Counted from the stretch's first letter, positions 44,127 through 55,195 are shown. The stretch: 64,000 nt of DNA from Paenibacillus sp. PAMC 26794 (GCF_000316035.1 NZ_ANHX01000004.1:62001-126000); one strand, 5' to 3'. Notes: generated by a model not told the origin, from the letters alone. A program made the numbers and translations.

Positions 44127-45028
44127 GTTTGATTGCTGGAACAGTCGTCTCTTTGCCGGTTTCACGTGAAGTGTCTCCGTTTGGCTTCTTTTTGACGACA
44201 GGATCGGAAGATGTACTGCTTCACTACACCGAGTTAACGCGGGATATTAAGATTGGTGAGACGCTTGAGGTATTTGTATTCTTTGATACAGAAGATCGTC
44301 TGGCCGTAACGATGAAAAAGCCTTATCTCATGCTTGGCGAAATGGCACGACTGGTTGTGGCTGATGTTCACCCACGACTGGGCTGTTTCCTGGAAATGGG
44401 ACTTGGACGGCAATTGCTGCTTCCTATTCGTGAACTGCCTGAACTGGAAGAACTGCGTCCCCGTGTGGGGGATGAAGTCTTTGTGATGATGGAACATGAT
44501 AAGCAGGGACGTCTGCGTGCCAAATTGGCCGGGGAACGTGAACTTTCACCATTGTCTTTCCATGCTCCAACTTCATGGTTAAACGAGTGGGTTGAAGCGA
44601 CGGTATACAAGCCACTGCAGATGGGTACTTTTGTACTTGTAGAGGGCGGTGTACTGGGCTTTGGCGCGATTGGTATGATTCATTCATCCGAACGTAGTCA
44701 TATGCTGCGTCTTGGTGAGAAAGTTAAATGTCGGGTGACACTGGTACGTGAAGACGGGCGTGTGAATCTGGCCATGACTCAACTCAAACAAGTTGGACGT
44801 AACGAAGATGCAGACAAGCTGCTCGCTTTCATGAAAGAACGCCCTATGGGTGGCATGCCATACTCGGATGCAACTCCGCCGGATATCATCAAGCAGCGCT
44901 TTGGCATCAGTAAGTCTGCTTTCAAGCGTGCCTTGGGCAAATTGATGAAGGACGGACTGGTGATCCAAAAGGAAAGCTGGACGTATCTGTCCGAATCTGC
45001 TCCTGCGGATCAAAGTGAAAATAAGTAA
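44123..45028 (+). CDS. CvfB-like S1 RNA-binding protein
   Basis: 301 residues. Three S1-like segments: residues ~1-60, 65-130 (VADVHPRLGCFLEMGLGRQLLLPIRELP) and 145-215 (LGFGAIGMIHSSERS), then a winged-helix C-terminus (RFGISKSAFKRALGKLMKDGLV). This is the architecture of CvfB/YitL, an RNA-binding regulator. Unlike Bacillus subtilis, it sits between rsfS and the methyltransferase. Confidence 0.9.
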   Translation: MSLIAGTVVSLPVSREVSPFGFFLTTGSEDVLLHYTELTRDIKIGETLEVFVFFDTEDRLAVTMKKPYLMLGEMARLVVADVHPRLGCFLEMGLGRQLLLPIRELPELEELRPRVGDEVFVMMEHDKQGRLRAKLAGERELSPLSFHAPTSWLNEWVEATVYKPLQMGTFVLVEGGVLGFGAIGMIHSSERSHMLRLGEKVKCRVTLVREDGRVNLAMTQLKQVGRNEDADKLLAFMKERPMGGMPYSDATPPDIIKQRFGISKSAFKRALGKLMKDGLVIQKESWTYLSESAPADQSENK

Positions 45029-45065
45029 TTTTCTTGATTAAATAGTTGTAATATGTAGCTCGGAT

Positions 45066-45110
45066 AAGGCAGGGATAGGCTGGGTAAACACCGGATGCCC
45101 CTGTCTTTGC
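45066..45110 (+). terminator. Possible terminator or attenuator after the CvfB-like gene
   Basis: AAGGCAGGG (45066-45074) pairs with CCCTGTCTT (45099-45107) with one G-T wobble, followed by a T-rich stretch. Confidence 0.45.
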
Positions 45111-45157
45111 TTTTGTTAGCAGGATCGGAAAATGAAATTGAAAGTGCGGTGCCTGAC

Positions 45158-45928
45158 ATGTCTTACCGGAAATTTGCCTATGTGTATGATGAATTAATGG
45201 AAGATATGCCTTATCCGGACTGGATAAGGTTTGCAAGAACAGCATGGGAAAAGCATGGAATGCCCAAAAGTGTCGCTGAACTTGGCTGTGGAACGGGCTC
45301 CATTACGATCCCGCTCGTGAACTCCGGTTTCGAAGTTACAGGCATTGACCTCTCATCCGATATGCTGTCGGTTGCGCGCAGCAAGATGGAGGCCACGCCT
45401 CAGGGTCATCGCTTGTATCGCGAGGGCAGTGTCCGTTGGGTGCAGCAGGATATGCGGGAATGGCGAGTTCCGGAACCTGTGGATTCGGTGATATCTTTCT
45501 GTGATTGCGTCAATTATCTGCTTGAACAAGAAGATGTCGTTCGAACATTCCAGCGGACATACGAAATGCTGAAGCCTGGTGGAACGTTCCTGTTTGATGT
45601 GCATCATCCCAATACCCTTATTCGTTATGATGAGGAGCAGCCTTTTGTACTGGATGAGCGCTCCGTATCTTATATTTGGACTTGTGATCTGGACCAGGAT
45701 CGCTGTGAGATTGAGCATCATCTCAGTATTTTTTCGCGTGTGGATGATGGTAACAAGGATATGTACCAGCGGTTTGAAGAAGTTCATGTCCAGCGTGCAT
45801 ATAATCCGGACTGGATGAAGCTGGAGTTATCCAAGGCAGGTTTTAGAGACGTGAAGGTATATGCGGATTTTGAATGGAAAGAGGCCGGAGACAGCGCACA
45901 GCGCTTGTTCTACGTTGCTGTGAAGTAA
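45158..45928 (+). CDS. yqeM: Class I SAM-dependent methyltransferase, YqeM-like
   Basis: 256 residues from MSYRKFAYVYDELM (ATG 45158); the frame is open to 45095 without an RBS. SAM site VAELGCGTGSITIPL and later IDLSSDML, with SVISFCDCVNYL and GGTFLFDVHHP. Its place after rsfS matches Bacillus yqeM. The RBS is weak. Confidence 0.88.
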   Translation: MSYRKFAYVYDELMEDMPYPDWIRFARTAWEKHGMPKSVAELGCGTGSITIPLVNSGFEVTGIDLSSDMLSVARSKMEATPQGHRLYREGSVRWVQQDMREWRVPEPVDSVISFCDCVNYLLEQEDVVRTFQRTYEMLKPGGTFLFDVHHPNTLIRYDEEQPFVLDERSVSYIWTCDLDQDRCEIEHHLSIFSRVDDGNKDMYQRFEEVHVQRAYNPDWMKLELSKAGFRDVKVYADFEWKEAGDSAQRLFYVAVK

Positions 45929-45942
45929 GAGCGAATAATGAG

Positions 45943-45980
45943 AACTGTCCTTATGTATGGTGCATAAGGGCAGTTTTTTT
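45943..45980 (+). terminator. Terminator of the yqeG-yqeM operon
   Basis: AACTGTCCTTATG and CATAAGGGCAGTT form a 13-base stem with one mismatch, followed by TTTTTT. Confidence 0.85.
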
Positions 45981-46153
45981 GTTTGATTTTTTTGGAGAAT
46001 GAATAAAAAGCTTCTGCAATCCGGCAAGGAACTGCTAGGAAAGACTTACAAGCGTGACAAAAAGTATTGCCAGTTAAAGTAAAGGAGGCGATAATAGTCG
46101 GATAGAAATCGTTTTCTGAGAAAATAAATCAATAGTCGAGGTGAGGTGTAGAA

Positions 46154-47110
46154 GTGGAAAGTACATATAAGACAAGACTTTCGTCAGAACAGTTGAATGC
46201 CATAATAAAGCAGCATTTCTCTGCAAGTATACAGGACTACAAGGAAATGGTGGATGGCTGGGCCAATCATGCATATCTCATCACACTTAGTGACGCACAG
46301 CGAGTGGTACTCAAAATCGCACCGTCGGCTTCGACAAATCTGATGCGTTGTGAGCAGGATCTCATGATTGCCGAGGTTGAGGCACTACGCCTCATCACGG
46401 AGCTACAGGATGTTCCCGTACCCCAAGTGCTAGCTTATGATGACTCGTTAACCATGGCTTCAGCGCGTTATTTTATCATGGAGTACATGTCTGGAACACC
46501 CTATAATCAGGTCAAGGATCAGTATTCTGCGGAAGAGCAGGAGGCCATTGAACACCAGCTCGGTCGGTACAATCTTCGAATTAATGAAATCAAGGGCGAG
46601 AAGTTTGGATATTTCTCGGAGCAAAAACAGCGTTATTCCACATGGAAAGAAGCATTTATGAATCTGATGGATGACATTCTTAACGACGGTGAAGAAGCCG
46701 GGATTACATTTTCGATCGATTACCCTGAATTGAGACGCTTGATTGGAGAAAAATCGAATGTACTGGACGATGTCAAAGAACCTGTGCTTGTCAGTTGGGA
46801 TCTGTGGGATGGCAATGTTCTAGTAGACAAAGGTCGCATTACAGCGATTATTGATTTTGAACGTTCACTGTGGGCAGACCCTCTGATGGAGCATTATTTC
46901 AGCCATTTTAACTATACGCCTGGTTTTGTGAAAGGGTATGGGCATGCGATTACAACTGAAAGTGAATTGAAAAGAAGAAGTCTCTATGACTTGTACTTTG
47001 ATCTGGTGCTGCGCATTGAGTGCGCTTATCGTCAATATGATAATCAGGAACATGTGAATTGGACCATTCATAATCTGGAGGAAGGCATTGAGCGTTTTCG
47101 GTTATCCTGA
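46154..47110 (+). CDS. Aminoglycoside phosphotransferase (APH) family kinase
   Basis: 318 residues from GTG 46154 after GAGGTG. APH fold: QRVVLKIAP supplies the ATP-binding lysine, SWDLWDGNVLV is the catalytic loop (the usual HGDxxxxN His is Ser here, the Asp and Asn are kept), and ITAIIDFERSLWADP holds the metal-binding Asp. Substrate unknown; an antibiotic, a sugar or an amino alcohol are all possible. It stands alone between two regulatory regions. Confidence 0.85.
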   Translation: MESTYKTRLSSEQLNAIIKQHFSASIQDYKEMVDGWANHAYLITLSDAQRVVLKIAPSASTNLMRCEQDLMIAEVEALRLITELQDVPVPQVLAYDDSLTMASARYFIMEYMSGTPYNQVKDQYSAEEQEAIEHQLGRYNLRINEIKGEKFGYFSEQKQRYSTWKEAFMNLMDDILNDGEEAGITFSIDYPELRRLIGEKSNVLDDVKEPVLVSWDLWDGNVLVDKGRITAIIDFERSLWADPLMEHYFSHFNYTPGFVKGYGHAITTESELKRRSLYDLYFDLVLRIECAYRQYDNQEHVNWTIHNLEEGIERFRLS

Positions 47111-47231
47111 AAAGAAACCAGCGTTATGAACGGTACGAAGCGTAGACTTCAAGATAGCGATTATAACGTGTAATATTGACTTTGGGCTTGCTTTTTTATA
47201 TAATGTTCCCGATATTGTATACATATTTCGA

Positions 47232-47527
47232 TGATAAGGATCAGTAGTAATTCCTGTACATAACAGAGAGCCGGCGGTTGGTGCAAGCCGGTTGACAGTG
47301 ATTTGCGAACTCGCCTTGGAGAAATGCGGTGATTACACCATTCTGTTTAACCTGCTTGTATAAAGCTTGGGGTCAGGAATGGAAATCCGCATCGGTTAAC
47401 CGCCGTTATAGGTCCAAAGGGAGTGGATGACGAAGCACGTTCGTCCGCTAACTAGGGTGGTACCACGGGAATTCAACCTCTCGTCCCTAGCGCTGCAAAC
47501 GCTACGGGATGCTGAGGTTTTTTTGTT
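47232..47527 (+). promoter_or_regulatory. Leucine T-box riboswitch upstream of leuS
   Basis: The T-box sequence AGGGTGGTACCACGG is at 47454-47468. The stem I specifier loop reads GAACTC with CTC (Leu) at 47310-47312. A terminator stem (AACCTC...GAGGTT, about 47475-47520) ends in TTTTTTT. Uncharged tRNA-Leu would stabilise the antiterminator and switch leuS on. The left limit is approximate. Confidence 0.95.
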
Positions 47528-47569
47528 GCAATTAAAGCTAAAGCGTATAACCTGAAGGAGGAACAATAG

Positions 47570-50014
47570 ATGAGTGAGAATAACCAGCCGAAACACGGCT
47601 ATCAGCCACAAGTCATGGAAAAAAGTTGGCAGCAATACTGGGATGCAAATAAAACGTTTAAAACGGGTGAGGACCCTGCTAAACCGAAATTTTATGCACT
47701 GGATATGTTCCCTTATCCATCCGGTTCAGGTCTGCACGTAGGACATCCGGAAGGATATACGGCAACAGATATCGTTTCCCGATACAAACGGATGCGCGGT
47801 TACAATGTATTGCACCCAATGGGTTGGGACGCTTTCGGTCTGCCTGCTGAGCAGCATGCACTGGATACAGGTGAACATCCACGAGATATTACATTCCGTA
47901 ATATTGACAATTTCCGTCGCCAGATCAAATCGCTTGGTTTCTCCTATGACTGGGATCGTGAGATCAGCACAACGGACCCTGAATATTATAAATGGACACA
48001 ATGGATCTTTATTCAGCTGTACAACAAAGGTCTGGCTTATGTGGATGAAGTTGCAGTTAACTGGTGTGAAGCCCTTGGAACGGTACTTGCTAATGAAGAG
48101 GTTATTGATGGCAAGAGTGAACGTGGTGGACATCCGGTTGTACGCAAACCGATGCGTCAATGGGTTCTGAGAATTACCGAGTATGCAGAGCGTCTGTTGG
48201 AAGACCTGGAAGAGCTGGATTGGTCTGAAAGCATCAAGGATATGCAGCGCAACTGGATCGGTAAATCGACAGGTGCGGAAGTTGTATTTGCCATTGAGGG
48301 TCGCGAGGAAGTCATCAAGGTGTTCACTACCCGTGCGGACACATTGTTCGGTGCGAGCTTTGCAGTACTTGCTCCAGAACATGAATTGGTAGAAGCAATT
48401 ACAACCGATGACCAACATGAAGCTATGCAGGCTTATCAGGAGCAGGCTTCTCGTAAAAGTGATCTGGAACGTACAGATTTGGCCAAAGACAAAACAGGTG
48501 TATTCACTGGAGCTTATGCAATCAACCCTGTTAATGGTGCAAAACTGCCGATCTGGATTGCTGATTACGTTCTTGCAGGTTACGGTACAGGTGCGGTTAT
48601 GGCAGTTCCGGGTCATGATGCACGTGACTGGGAGTTTGCGAAGCAGTTCGGTCTGGATATCATCGAGGTTATTCAGGGTGGAGACGTTACACAAGAGGCG
48701 TATTCGGGTGATGGCGCGCATGTGAATTCCGATTTCTTGAACGGACTGAACAATGAAGAAGCGGTTGCCAAGATGATTGCTTGGCTGGAAGAGAACGGTA
48801 AAGGACAAGGGAAAGTGACCTATCGTCTGCGCGATTGGCTGTTCAGCCGTCAGCGTTACTGGGGTGAGCCAATCCCGATTCTGCATCTGGAAGACGGAAC
48901 GATGAAGACAGTGCCGGAGGATCAACTTCCACTGCTGCTGCCTGATATCGACCAGATCAAACCTTCGGGTACAGGAGAATCACCACTGGCGAATGTTACG
49001 GAGTGGGTGAATACGGTAGATCCGGAAACGGGAATGAAGGCACGTCGTGAGACCAACACCATGCCACAATGGGCGGGTAGCTGCTGGTATTACCTGCGCT
49101 TTATCGATCCGCACAATGACAAGGAACTGATCTCCAAGGAGAAACAGCAGCAGTGGCTGCCAGTTGATCTGTACATTGGGGGAGCAGAGCATGCGGTGCT
49201 TCACTTGCTGTACGCTCGTTTCTGGCATAAAGTGCTGTATGATCTGGGCGTTGTGCATACGAAAGAGCCTTTCCACAAACTGGTGAACCAAGGTATGATC
49301 CTGGGCACGAATAATGAGAAAATGAGTAAATCCCGTGGTAATGTCATTAACCCGGATGTAATCGTTAATGAATTTGGTGCAGATACATTGCGTCTCTACG
49401 AGATGTTCATGGGACCATTGGAAGCGACAAAACCGTGGAATGCAAACGGGGTTGAAGGCATGCACCGCTTCCTGTCACGCGTATGGCGTCTCTTCATTAA
49501 CGAAGACACAGGAGCTATCAATGACAAGATTACGGTGGACGGTGGAACGGACGAGTTCAAACGGACAGCTCACAAAACGATCAAAAAGGTTACGGATGAT
49601 CTGGAACACCTGCGCTTCAATACATCCATCAGCCAGCTGATGATCTTCATCAATGATGCATACAAAGCCGATACACTGCCTCGTGAAGCCATGGAGAACT
49701 TTGTGCAGCTGTTGTCACCACTGGCACCGCATATGGCAGAGGAACTGTGGAGCCGTTTGGGTCATGAAGGTGGAATCTCTTACGTGGCTTGGCCGGAATA
49801 TGATGAGTCCATGACAGTGGATGCGGAAGTGGAAATCGTTGTTCAGGTTAATGGTAAAATTGTAACCCGTGCTACGATCGCCAAAGATCTGGATTCACAA
49901 GGTATGCAGGACTATACGATGGAACTGGCACCTGTTAAGCAGGCGCTGGAAGGCAAGACCATTCGTAAGGTCATTGCCGTTCCAGGCAAACTCGTTAATA
50001 TTGTTGCCGGTTAA
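47570..50014 (+). CDS. leuS: Leucyl-tRNA synthetase
   Basis: 814 residues, full length. HIGH-type motif [16 protein letters not shown], editing-domain motif with [16 protein letters not shown] motif [10 protein letters not shown], and a C-terminal anticodon-binding domain. AAGGAGG lies seven bases before ATG 47570. Controlled by the T-box upstream. Its last 20 bases overlap the end of convergent comER. Confidence 0.98.
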   Translation: MSENNQPKHGYQPQVMEKSWQQYWDANKTFKTGEDPAKPKFYALDMFPYPSGSGLHVGHPEGYTATDIVSRYKRMRGYNVLHPMGWDAFGLPAEQHALDTGEHPRDITFRNIDNFRRQIKSLGFSYDWDREISTTDPEYYKWTQWIFIQLYNKGLAYVDEVAVNWCEALGTVLANEEVIDGKSERGGHPVVRKPMRQWVLRITEYAERLLEDLEELDWSESIKDMQRNWIGKSTGAEVVFAIEGREEVIKVFTTRADTLFGASFAVLAPEHELVEAITTDDQHEAMQAYQEQASRKSDLERTDLAKDKTGVFTGAYAINPVNGAKLPIWIADYVLAGYGTGAVMAVPGHDARDWEFAKQFGLDIIEVIQGGDVTQEAYSGDGAHVNSDFLNGLNNEEAVAKMIAWLEENGKGQGKVTYRLRDWLFSRQRYWGEPIPILHLEDGTMKTVPEDQLPLLLPDIDQIKPSGTGESPLANVTEWVNTVDPETGMKARRETNTMPQWAGSCWYYLRFIDPHNDKELISKEKQQQWLPVDLYIGGAEHAVLHLLYARFWHKVLYDLGVVHTKEPFHKLVNQGMILGTNNEKMSKSRGNVINPDVIVNEFGADTLRLYEMFMGPLEATKPWNANGVEGMHRFLSRVWRLFINEDTGAINDKITVDGGTDEFKRTAHKTIKKVTDDLEHLRFNTSISQLMIFINDAYKADTLPREAMENFVQLLSPLAPHMAEELWSRLGHEGGISYVAWPEYDESMTVDAEVEIVVQVNGKIVTRATIAKDLDSQGMQDYTMELAPVKQALEGKTIRKVIAVPGKLVNIVAG

Positions 50015-50840
50015 TCTCACCGGCTCGGAATAGTTCATCCAGCTTTAACAAATCTTCATCATATTTGTCATGTGTCGTGTGGATCAGGCTGTCGAAAACG
50101 CCGTCAAGACTAACCTTCAGCAGTGCAAGTGCCTGAGCGGTAATACCGCCAGGTACAGCGACACGAGCCTGAAGCTCTTGCGGAGTGTATCCTCCTTCGG
50201 TGAGCAACTTGCCTGTTCCCAGGAGCATTTCGCCAGCCAGAGCACAGGCATCTACCTTTTTAATGCCTGTCAGCTTCACTGCACTTTCGATCCACTGTTC
50301 CAAAAAGAACGATATGAATGCAGGTCCGCAGCTGGAGAAGTCGGATGTGATTCGTGTACAGGCTTCATCCACTTGGTACGGCCTGCCTATATGACTAAGC
50401 AGACTTTCCAACACAGCGCGGTCTTCACTGGTCATTCGTTCGCCATGTATGCAGAGGGATGCTCCACTGCCGACTTGGTGTGTTACGCTGGGAATTACCT
50501 TGGAGACTTTGCAAGGAAGTGAAGATTCCAGATGCCGCAGCTGCACGGGACTGGTGATCGAGACAATTATATGATTGGGATTCACGACAGGCAGGATGTC
50601 GTCAATAACATGTTTGAATTCAAGCGGCTTCACGCACAGGAAGATGATATTACTTCGGATCACCGTTTCCCGATTGCTCTGGGATTCATGCAGACCGGGG
50701 TAACGGAGGGATAACTGACGTACTTTGGACGGGGTTCGATTGCTGGCCGCGATCTGCCGGGGCTCAAGTGCACCCGATTGGATCAGGGCATAAATCAACA
50801 GGCTGCCCATGCTGCCGGTTCCGATAAATCCAACCTTCAT
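49995..50840 (-). CDS. comER: ComER: pyrroline-5-carboxylate reductase-like protein
   Basis: 281 residues from [13 protein letters not shown] (ATG complement of 50838-50840), after GAAAGGAGG; the frame is open to 50936. NAD(P) loop [12 protein letters not shown], and the reductase core segment [17 protein letters not shown]. It is divergent from comEA, exactly as comER is in Bacillus subtilis, so the competence-locus name is preferred to proC although it belongs to the P5C reductase family. Its role in competence is not established. Confidence 0.9.
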   Translation of the reverse strand: MKVGFIGTGSMGSLLIYALIQSGALEPRQIAASNRTPSKVRQLSLRYPGLHESQSNRETVIRSNIIFLCVKPLEFKHVIDDILPVVNPNHIIVSITSPVQLRHLESSLPCKVSKVIPSVTHQVGSGASLCIHGERMTSEDRAVLESLLSHIGRPYQVDEACTRITSDFSSCGPAFISFFLEQWIESAVKLTGIKKVDACALAGEMLLGTGKLLTEGGYTPQELQARVAVPGGITAQALALLKVSLDGVFDSLIHTTHDKYDEDLLKLDELFRAGEINRQQY

Positions 50841-51025
50841 TGTTTCAGGCCTCCTTTCATGCTTTACGGTACTGGCGCAGTTCATTCCCTCTATTCTATG
50901 CGTGAGGACCTGTTTCACATGACATGAAAAATGCACAACTTGTTTTATCAGGAAAGTTCAACGGTTCGGAAGCACCGCCCGTGTTCGAAATGAATGATTT
51001 TGAATTCAGGGAGAGGTGTGGAAGA

Positions 51026-51661
51026 ATGAGATGGAATAAAGGGATGACCATTGCTGCTGCGGTGGTTGGAAGTATACTTATATTATGGTCGGGCAAAAGT
51101 GAACAACCACCTAGTGGCTGGGAACCCTTGCAGCTCGGCACCGAGAAGCCGACGATAAAGCAGGAACTCCCTGCTGTACAGTCGGCTACTTCGGTTCAGG
51201 GCAATACAGGAGCATCTTCGGGAACGGATGCAAGTGGGATGCAGACTGGGAATGATGCAAAGGCAGATAAGTCTAGAGAGTTTTCGAGCGTTGGGGTTGA
51301 AGGTGATTCAGTTGTTCAAACTACAAGTCAGGCAAATGATAATCCACCGGACACCTCAAATTCGATTGAACCAGTTACGCAAAGTACGAATTCGAATCCC
51401 ACGGTTACCTCCGAGACGGGTTCGAACAGTAATCCACCTGTAGTTCGTGAGGAAGCTAGCGACAATGGCAAGATTGATGTGAATACCGCTCCTGTCTCCA
51501 AGCTTATCGAGCTTCCCGGAATTGGGGAGAAGAAAGCTCAAGCTATTGTGGACTATCGGAATGCACATGGTCCTTTTGCGAAAGTCAGTGATCTGACAAA
51601 GGTCAAAGGAATCGGGATGAAGATGCTGGAGAAGATGGCGCCGTATGTGCAGATCCGGTAA
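51026..51661 (+). CDS. comEA: Competence protein ComEA (DNA receptor)
   Basis: 211 residues from MRWNKGMT (ATG 51026), after GAGAGGTG; the frame is open to 50924. One N-terminal membrane anchor (~7-22), a long Ser/Thr/Asn-rich external linker (~35-150) and a C-terminal helix-hairpin-helix domain with IDVNTAPVSKLIELPGIGEK and SDLTKVKGIGMKMLEK. Binds double-stranded DNA at the cell surface during transformation. Confidence 0.95.
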   Translation: MRWNKGMTIAAAVVGSILILWSGKSEQPPSGWEPLQLGTEKPTIKQELPAVQSATSVQGNTGASSGTDASGMQTGNDAKADKSREFSSVGVEGDSVVQTTSQANDNPPDTSNSIEPVTQSTNSNPTVTSETGSNSNPPVVREEASDNGKIDVNTAPVSKLIELPGIGEKKAQAIVDYRNAHGPFAKVSDLTKVKGIGMKMLEKMAPYVQIR

Positions 51662-51700
51662 AATTAGAATGAAAATTGTATTAAGCGGGAGGAAAGCAGC

Positions 51701-52219
51701 ATGAGTACAGAGGTACGCAAGGACTGGGATACGTATTTTATGGACATCGCGTATATGGTTTCCACCCGTTCCCGCTGTTCGCGTCGTCATGTGGGTGCCG
51801 TTCTTGTTCAGGGAAAGAAACTGCTGGGAACAGCCTATAATGGTGCACCCACCGGCGTCCCGGATTGTTCTGAAGCAGGTTGCATGATATCGGAAGAGTA
51901 TGAGTTGGTCGTGACCGATGGGCAAGAAGAAATGGTGAAAAAGCAACGATGCATTCGCACAATTCATGCGGAGCAAAATTTGCTTTTATTCACAGATCGA
52001 ATCGACCGCGAAGGCTCGTCCGTGTATGTGACCGATGAACCTTGCTGGACATGTGCCAATATGCTGGCGAATAGCGGGATTACAGAAATCGTGTTTCATC
52101 GTTCTTATCCTAAAGATACCGGCAAGGTTACAAATATGATGGAACAGAAGGGCATAACGTTCCGCAGGCTGGAGAATTACCAGCCCCCGCGTGAAACGAT
52201 GATGACCGTGAGCAATTAA
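51701..52219 (+). CDS. comEB: dCMP deaminase family protein ComEB
   Basis: 172 residues. Zinc site TIHAEQN and EPCWTCAN (HAE and PCxxC) is intact. Deaminates dCMP to dUMP; it is encoded between comEA and comEC as in Bacillus. GGAGG precedes ATG 51701. Confidence 0.96.
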   Translation: MSTEVRKDWDTYFMDIAYMVSTRSRCSRRHVGAVLVQGKKLLGTAYNGAPTGVPDCSEAGCMISEEYELVVTDGQEEMVKKQRCIRTIHAEQNLLLFTDRIDREGSSVYVTDEPCWTCANMLANSGITEIVFHRSYPKDTGKVTNMMEQKGITFRRLENYQPPRETMMTVSN

Positions 52220-52247
52220 TGTAAATATGATCGAATACGTGAGGGAG

Positions 52248-52286
52248 AACCTCCGGCAAGCCTGAATTGGCTTTCCGGGGGTTTTT
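52248..52286 (+). terminator. Terminator between comEB and comEC
   Basis: AACCTCCGGCAAGCC pairs with GGCTTTCCGGGGGTT and is followed by TTTTCT. It would separate comEA-comEB from comEC or attenuate the latter. Confidence 0.75.
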
Positions 52287-52321
52287 CTGCGTTCAACGGG
52301 TGAAATGAAGGAGGGGTAGAA

Positions 52322-55195
52322 ATGAAAGGCAGACCATTATTAAGTTTTACGATTTGTTGGTTGTGCGGGAGCGGGATAGCATGTGCGTTAACAGTCTGGA
52401 CGTTAATCTGGGGGTTAATTGGAGCGCTGGCATGTTTGCCACTTTTACTTCGTTTTATGGATGTGCGTGGATGGTCTGTTTTATTTTTACTCGCTGCCTT
52501 TATTGGAGGTGCTGCACATTGGGAGTGGAATGACGTACGCAATCATAGCGGTCTGCCGGAGACTATGCGTATCGCTACTCATGAGTTGGACGGTATGGCA
52601 GCCGAAATTCAGGGTGAGCTGGTGTCAGATGTACGTATTGACGGAGATCGGGCTGACTTTAAGATACAGATGTCTTCAATATTGCCAACATCGGATTCGT
52701 TAGCAGATACAGATCTGGCAACAGCATCATCTGCATTCAACATAGATGAACAATTGATGGTACAAGTCAGACTGTTGGAGGAAGAAGAACAACAGGTAGC
52801 AGCGGGCTGGAAGAGGGGCGATTTGATTACGCTTAATGGTTCTTTTGTCCTTCCTGGTGAAGCGAGGAACTTTGGCGGGTTTGATTATCGCAGTTACTTG
52901 CGCACCCTGCATATCCACTGGTTGTTCAAAGTGAAGGGAGCCAGTTCGGTAACAGCAGTTGCTCCTGAGAGACTTGGACAATATAACGTACTACGGTGGA
53001 CGGATTGGACTAGGCATAAGTTGGGCTCGGCGGTTGAGCAGTTATTCCCTGAGCCTCATGCAGGTTATATGAAGGGGCTTATTATCGGGATGGCTACTGA
53101 TATCGATCCAGGTACCTATGGTCATTTTTCACAATTGGGTCTAACGCATATCCTGGCAATCTCCGGAACCCATGTCGCTGTATATGTTGCTTCGTTGCTT
53201 CTCATTCTATCTTGGCTAAGGCTTACCAGAGAGACGGCACTCACGATTGTTCTGATCCTGGTGCCAGCTTATGTACTGTTATCCGGTGGTTCACCTTCAG
53301 TCATTCGAGCAGGGATTATGTCCATGATTGGTATGTACATGGCACGTCGTGGTCTCGCCAGAGACGGCCTTCAGATGATTAGTGCAGCAGCATTGTTGAT
53401 GATGTGGTGGAACCCTTATTTTTTGCTGAGCGTTAGCTTTCAGTTATCCTTTCTCGTGACCGCAGGTTTGATGATCTATATGCCACTGATTAATCGGCTG
53501 TTCAGCAACTGGCCGAAATCTCTGGCCGCAACAGCATCCGTTACCGTGACCGCTCAGCTGATTTCGTTCCCAGTAACCATTCTCTATTTTAATCAGTTCT
53601 CATTACTCTCATTTGTGGCCAACTTTCTGCTTGTTTCTTTGATTAGCGCCATTGTATTACCTCTGGGGACGGTCGCCATGCTGTTATCATTTATATGGGT
53701 TCCCTTGGCGAAACCCCTCGCATGGATAGCGATGCAACTGAATCAACTGACTTTTGTAAGCGTGGAGTGGATGAACAGCCTGCCAGGTTTTGTATTGATC
53801 TGGGCAACACCGCCCTTGTTATGGATTGCCGCATATTATGCTGTGTTGTATGCCTTACTCTACCTCTTGCATCGTGGCAATGGTGAGCAGCAAGAAACAG
53901 CGTTCATTGAGGAAGAGACGGCTCCTCTTGTGAGGCCACAACCTTCAGTTTCAATGGCGAATATGGGCATTCGCTCTTCGATGTCTACCGTGGTACAGGA
54001 TCAAGGTAAGAACCGTGTAGATGGAAAAGAAACTTCATTAACGACATTAGGGGCCAGTATTGCCTGGCCGGAATATACAAGTGCATTTACCGCACGAGGT
54101 GCAGGTTATTATTCAATTGAACGAATGAGTAAAGCTCAGCAATGGTTGTGCGGTTTGCTCGCGCTCAGCTTTGTTGCTGGGTTGTGGTGGGCATATCAGA
54201 CTCCGAAGCCTGCTGGAACCGGCATCGTGCAGTTTTTGGACATTGGGCAAGGGGACAGCACGTTGATTACAACCCCGGAAGGCAAACACATTCTGGTGGA
54301 TGGCGGGGGAACAGTTAGTTTTGGGAACACCGAACAATCTTGGAAAACAAGACGTGATCCGTATGAGGTAGGTGCCAAGGTGGTTGTTCCTTTATTGAAA
54401 AAGAGAGGTATCCATCAACTGGACGCTGTCATTGTAACGCATGCTGACCAGGATCATGCCGGAGGACTACAGGCTGTGCTGGAACAGATTCCGGTTAAAC
54501 GTTTCATGTTTAATGGAACGACCAGTGGTAAGGATAACTTTGATAAGTTACTGAATACAGCCATGAAACGGAAAATTCCTCTGTACGCCATTCAGCAGGG
54601 CATGTCCTATAAGGCTGATAAGGAGACGAGTTTACATTTTATAGCTCCGGATCTGGCACATATGGATGTAAATGTATCGAGCAGTTTGCCTGTATCTGAA
54701 CATCAAAATCATGATTCCGTTGTCTTTTTGCTGGAAATGGCCGGGGCTTCCATGTTGTTCACCGGAGATATGGATGCAGCAGCCGAGCAGGACCTGCTCT
54801 ATATGATTCAGGATGGCTCGTTGGCTGCCCAGTTTGAACAGAAAGGTGCAGATCTTGGAGTTACAGAGGGAGTTGTACAAAGGATACTATCCCGCCCGTT
54901 GCAGGATAATTCAAATAATGCTTCTTCAGCATCTGTCTCCATTGACGTTCTAAAGGTCGCTCATCATGGGAGTAAAACGTCTTCAACCGAAGCCTGGCTT
55001 CAATACTGGAACGCCAAAACCGCTGTGATATCTGCAGGAGTTAACAATACATATGGGCATCCCAATCCGGGAGTGATGGAACGTCTGGAGGCTACCGGGT
55101 CAGATATCCATCGGACAGATCAGATGGGAGAGGTTCAGATGAGGGTGAAAGATGGGAAGATTGATATTCGGTACAAGTTGGTCGGGGTTGAGTGA
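52322..55195 (+). CDS. comEC: DNA internalization protein ComEC/Rec2
   Basis: 957 residues. An N-terminal pair of membrane helices and OB-like domain (~1-220), the polytopic Competence domain (~245-520) with LGLTHILAISGTHVAVY, a linker, then a metallo-beta-lactamase-like domain with DIGQGDSTLI and THADQDHAGG (metal ligands) and VAHHGSKTSS. Forms the membrane channel for single-stranded DNA; the lactamase-like part is thought to be the nuclease. AGGAGGGG precedes ATG 52322. Confidence 0.97.
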   Translation: MKGRPLLSFTICWLCGSGIACALTVWTLIWGLIGALACLPLLLRFMDVRGWSVLFLLAAFIGGAAHWEWNDVRNHSGLPETMRIATHELDGMAAEIQGELVSDVRIDGDRADFKIQMSSILPTSDSLADTDLATASSAFNIDEQLMVQVRLLEEEEQQVAAGWKRGDLITLNGSFVLPGEARNFGGFDYRSYLRTLHIHWLFKVKGASSVTAVAPERLGQYNVLRWTDWTRHKLGSAVEQLFPEPHAGYMKGLIIGMATDIDPGTYGHFSQLGLTHILAISGTHVAVYVASLLLILSWLRLTRETALTIVLILVPAYVLLSGGSPSVIRAGIMSMIGMYMARRGLARDGLQMISAAALLMMWWNPYFLLSVSFQLSFLVTAGLMIYMPLINRLFSNWPKSLAATASVTVTAQLISFPVTILYFNQFSLLSFVANFLLVSLISAIVLPLGTVAMLLSFIWVPLAKPLAWIAMQLNQLTFVSVEWMNSLPGFVLIWATPPLLWIAAYYAVLYALLYLLHRGNGEQQETAFIEEETAPLVRPQPSVSMANMGIRSSMSTVVQDQGKNRVDGKETSLTTLGASIAWPEYTSAFTARGAGYYSIERMSKAQQWLCGLLALSFVAGLWWAYQTPKPAGTGIVQFLDIGQGDSTLITTPEGKHILVDGGGTVSFGNTEQSWKTRRDPYEVGAKVVVPLLKKRGIHQLDAVIVTHADQDHAGGLQAVLEQIPVKRFMFNGTTSGKDNFDKLLNTAMKRKIPLYAIQQGMSYKADKETSLHFIAPDLAHMDVNVSSSLPVSEHQNHDSVVFLLEMAGASMLFTGDMDAAAEQDLLYMIQDGSLAAQFEQKGADLGVTEGVVQRILSRPLQDNSNNASSASVSIDVLKVAHHGSKTSSTEAWLQYWNAKTAVISAGVNNTYGHPNPGVMERLEATGSDIHRTDQMGEVQMRVKDGKIDIRYKLVGVE

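Noticed and set aside
47726..48925. Long open frame on the minus strand opposite leuS
   Set aside because: leuS is certain from its motifs; the antisense frame has no recognisable domain and no RBS, and arises from the codon composition of leuS.
49995..50840. Calling this gene proC only
   Set aside because: The family is P5C reductase, but the divergent position next to comEA is that of comER in Bacillus; a second housekeeping proC is expected elsewhere.
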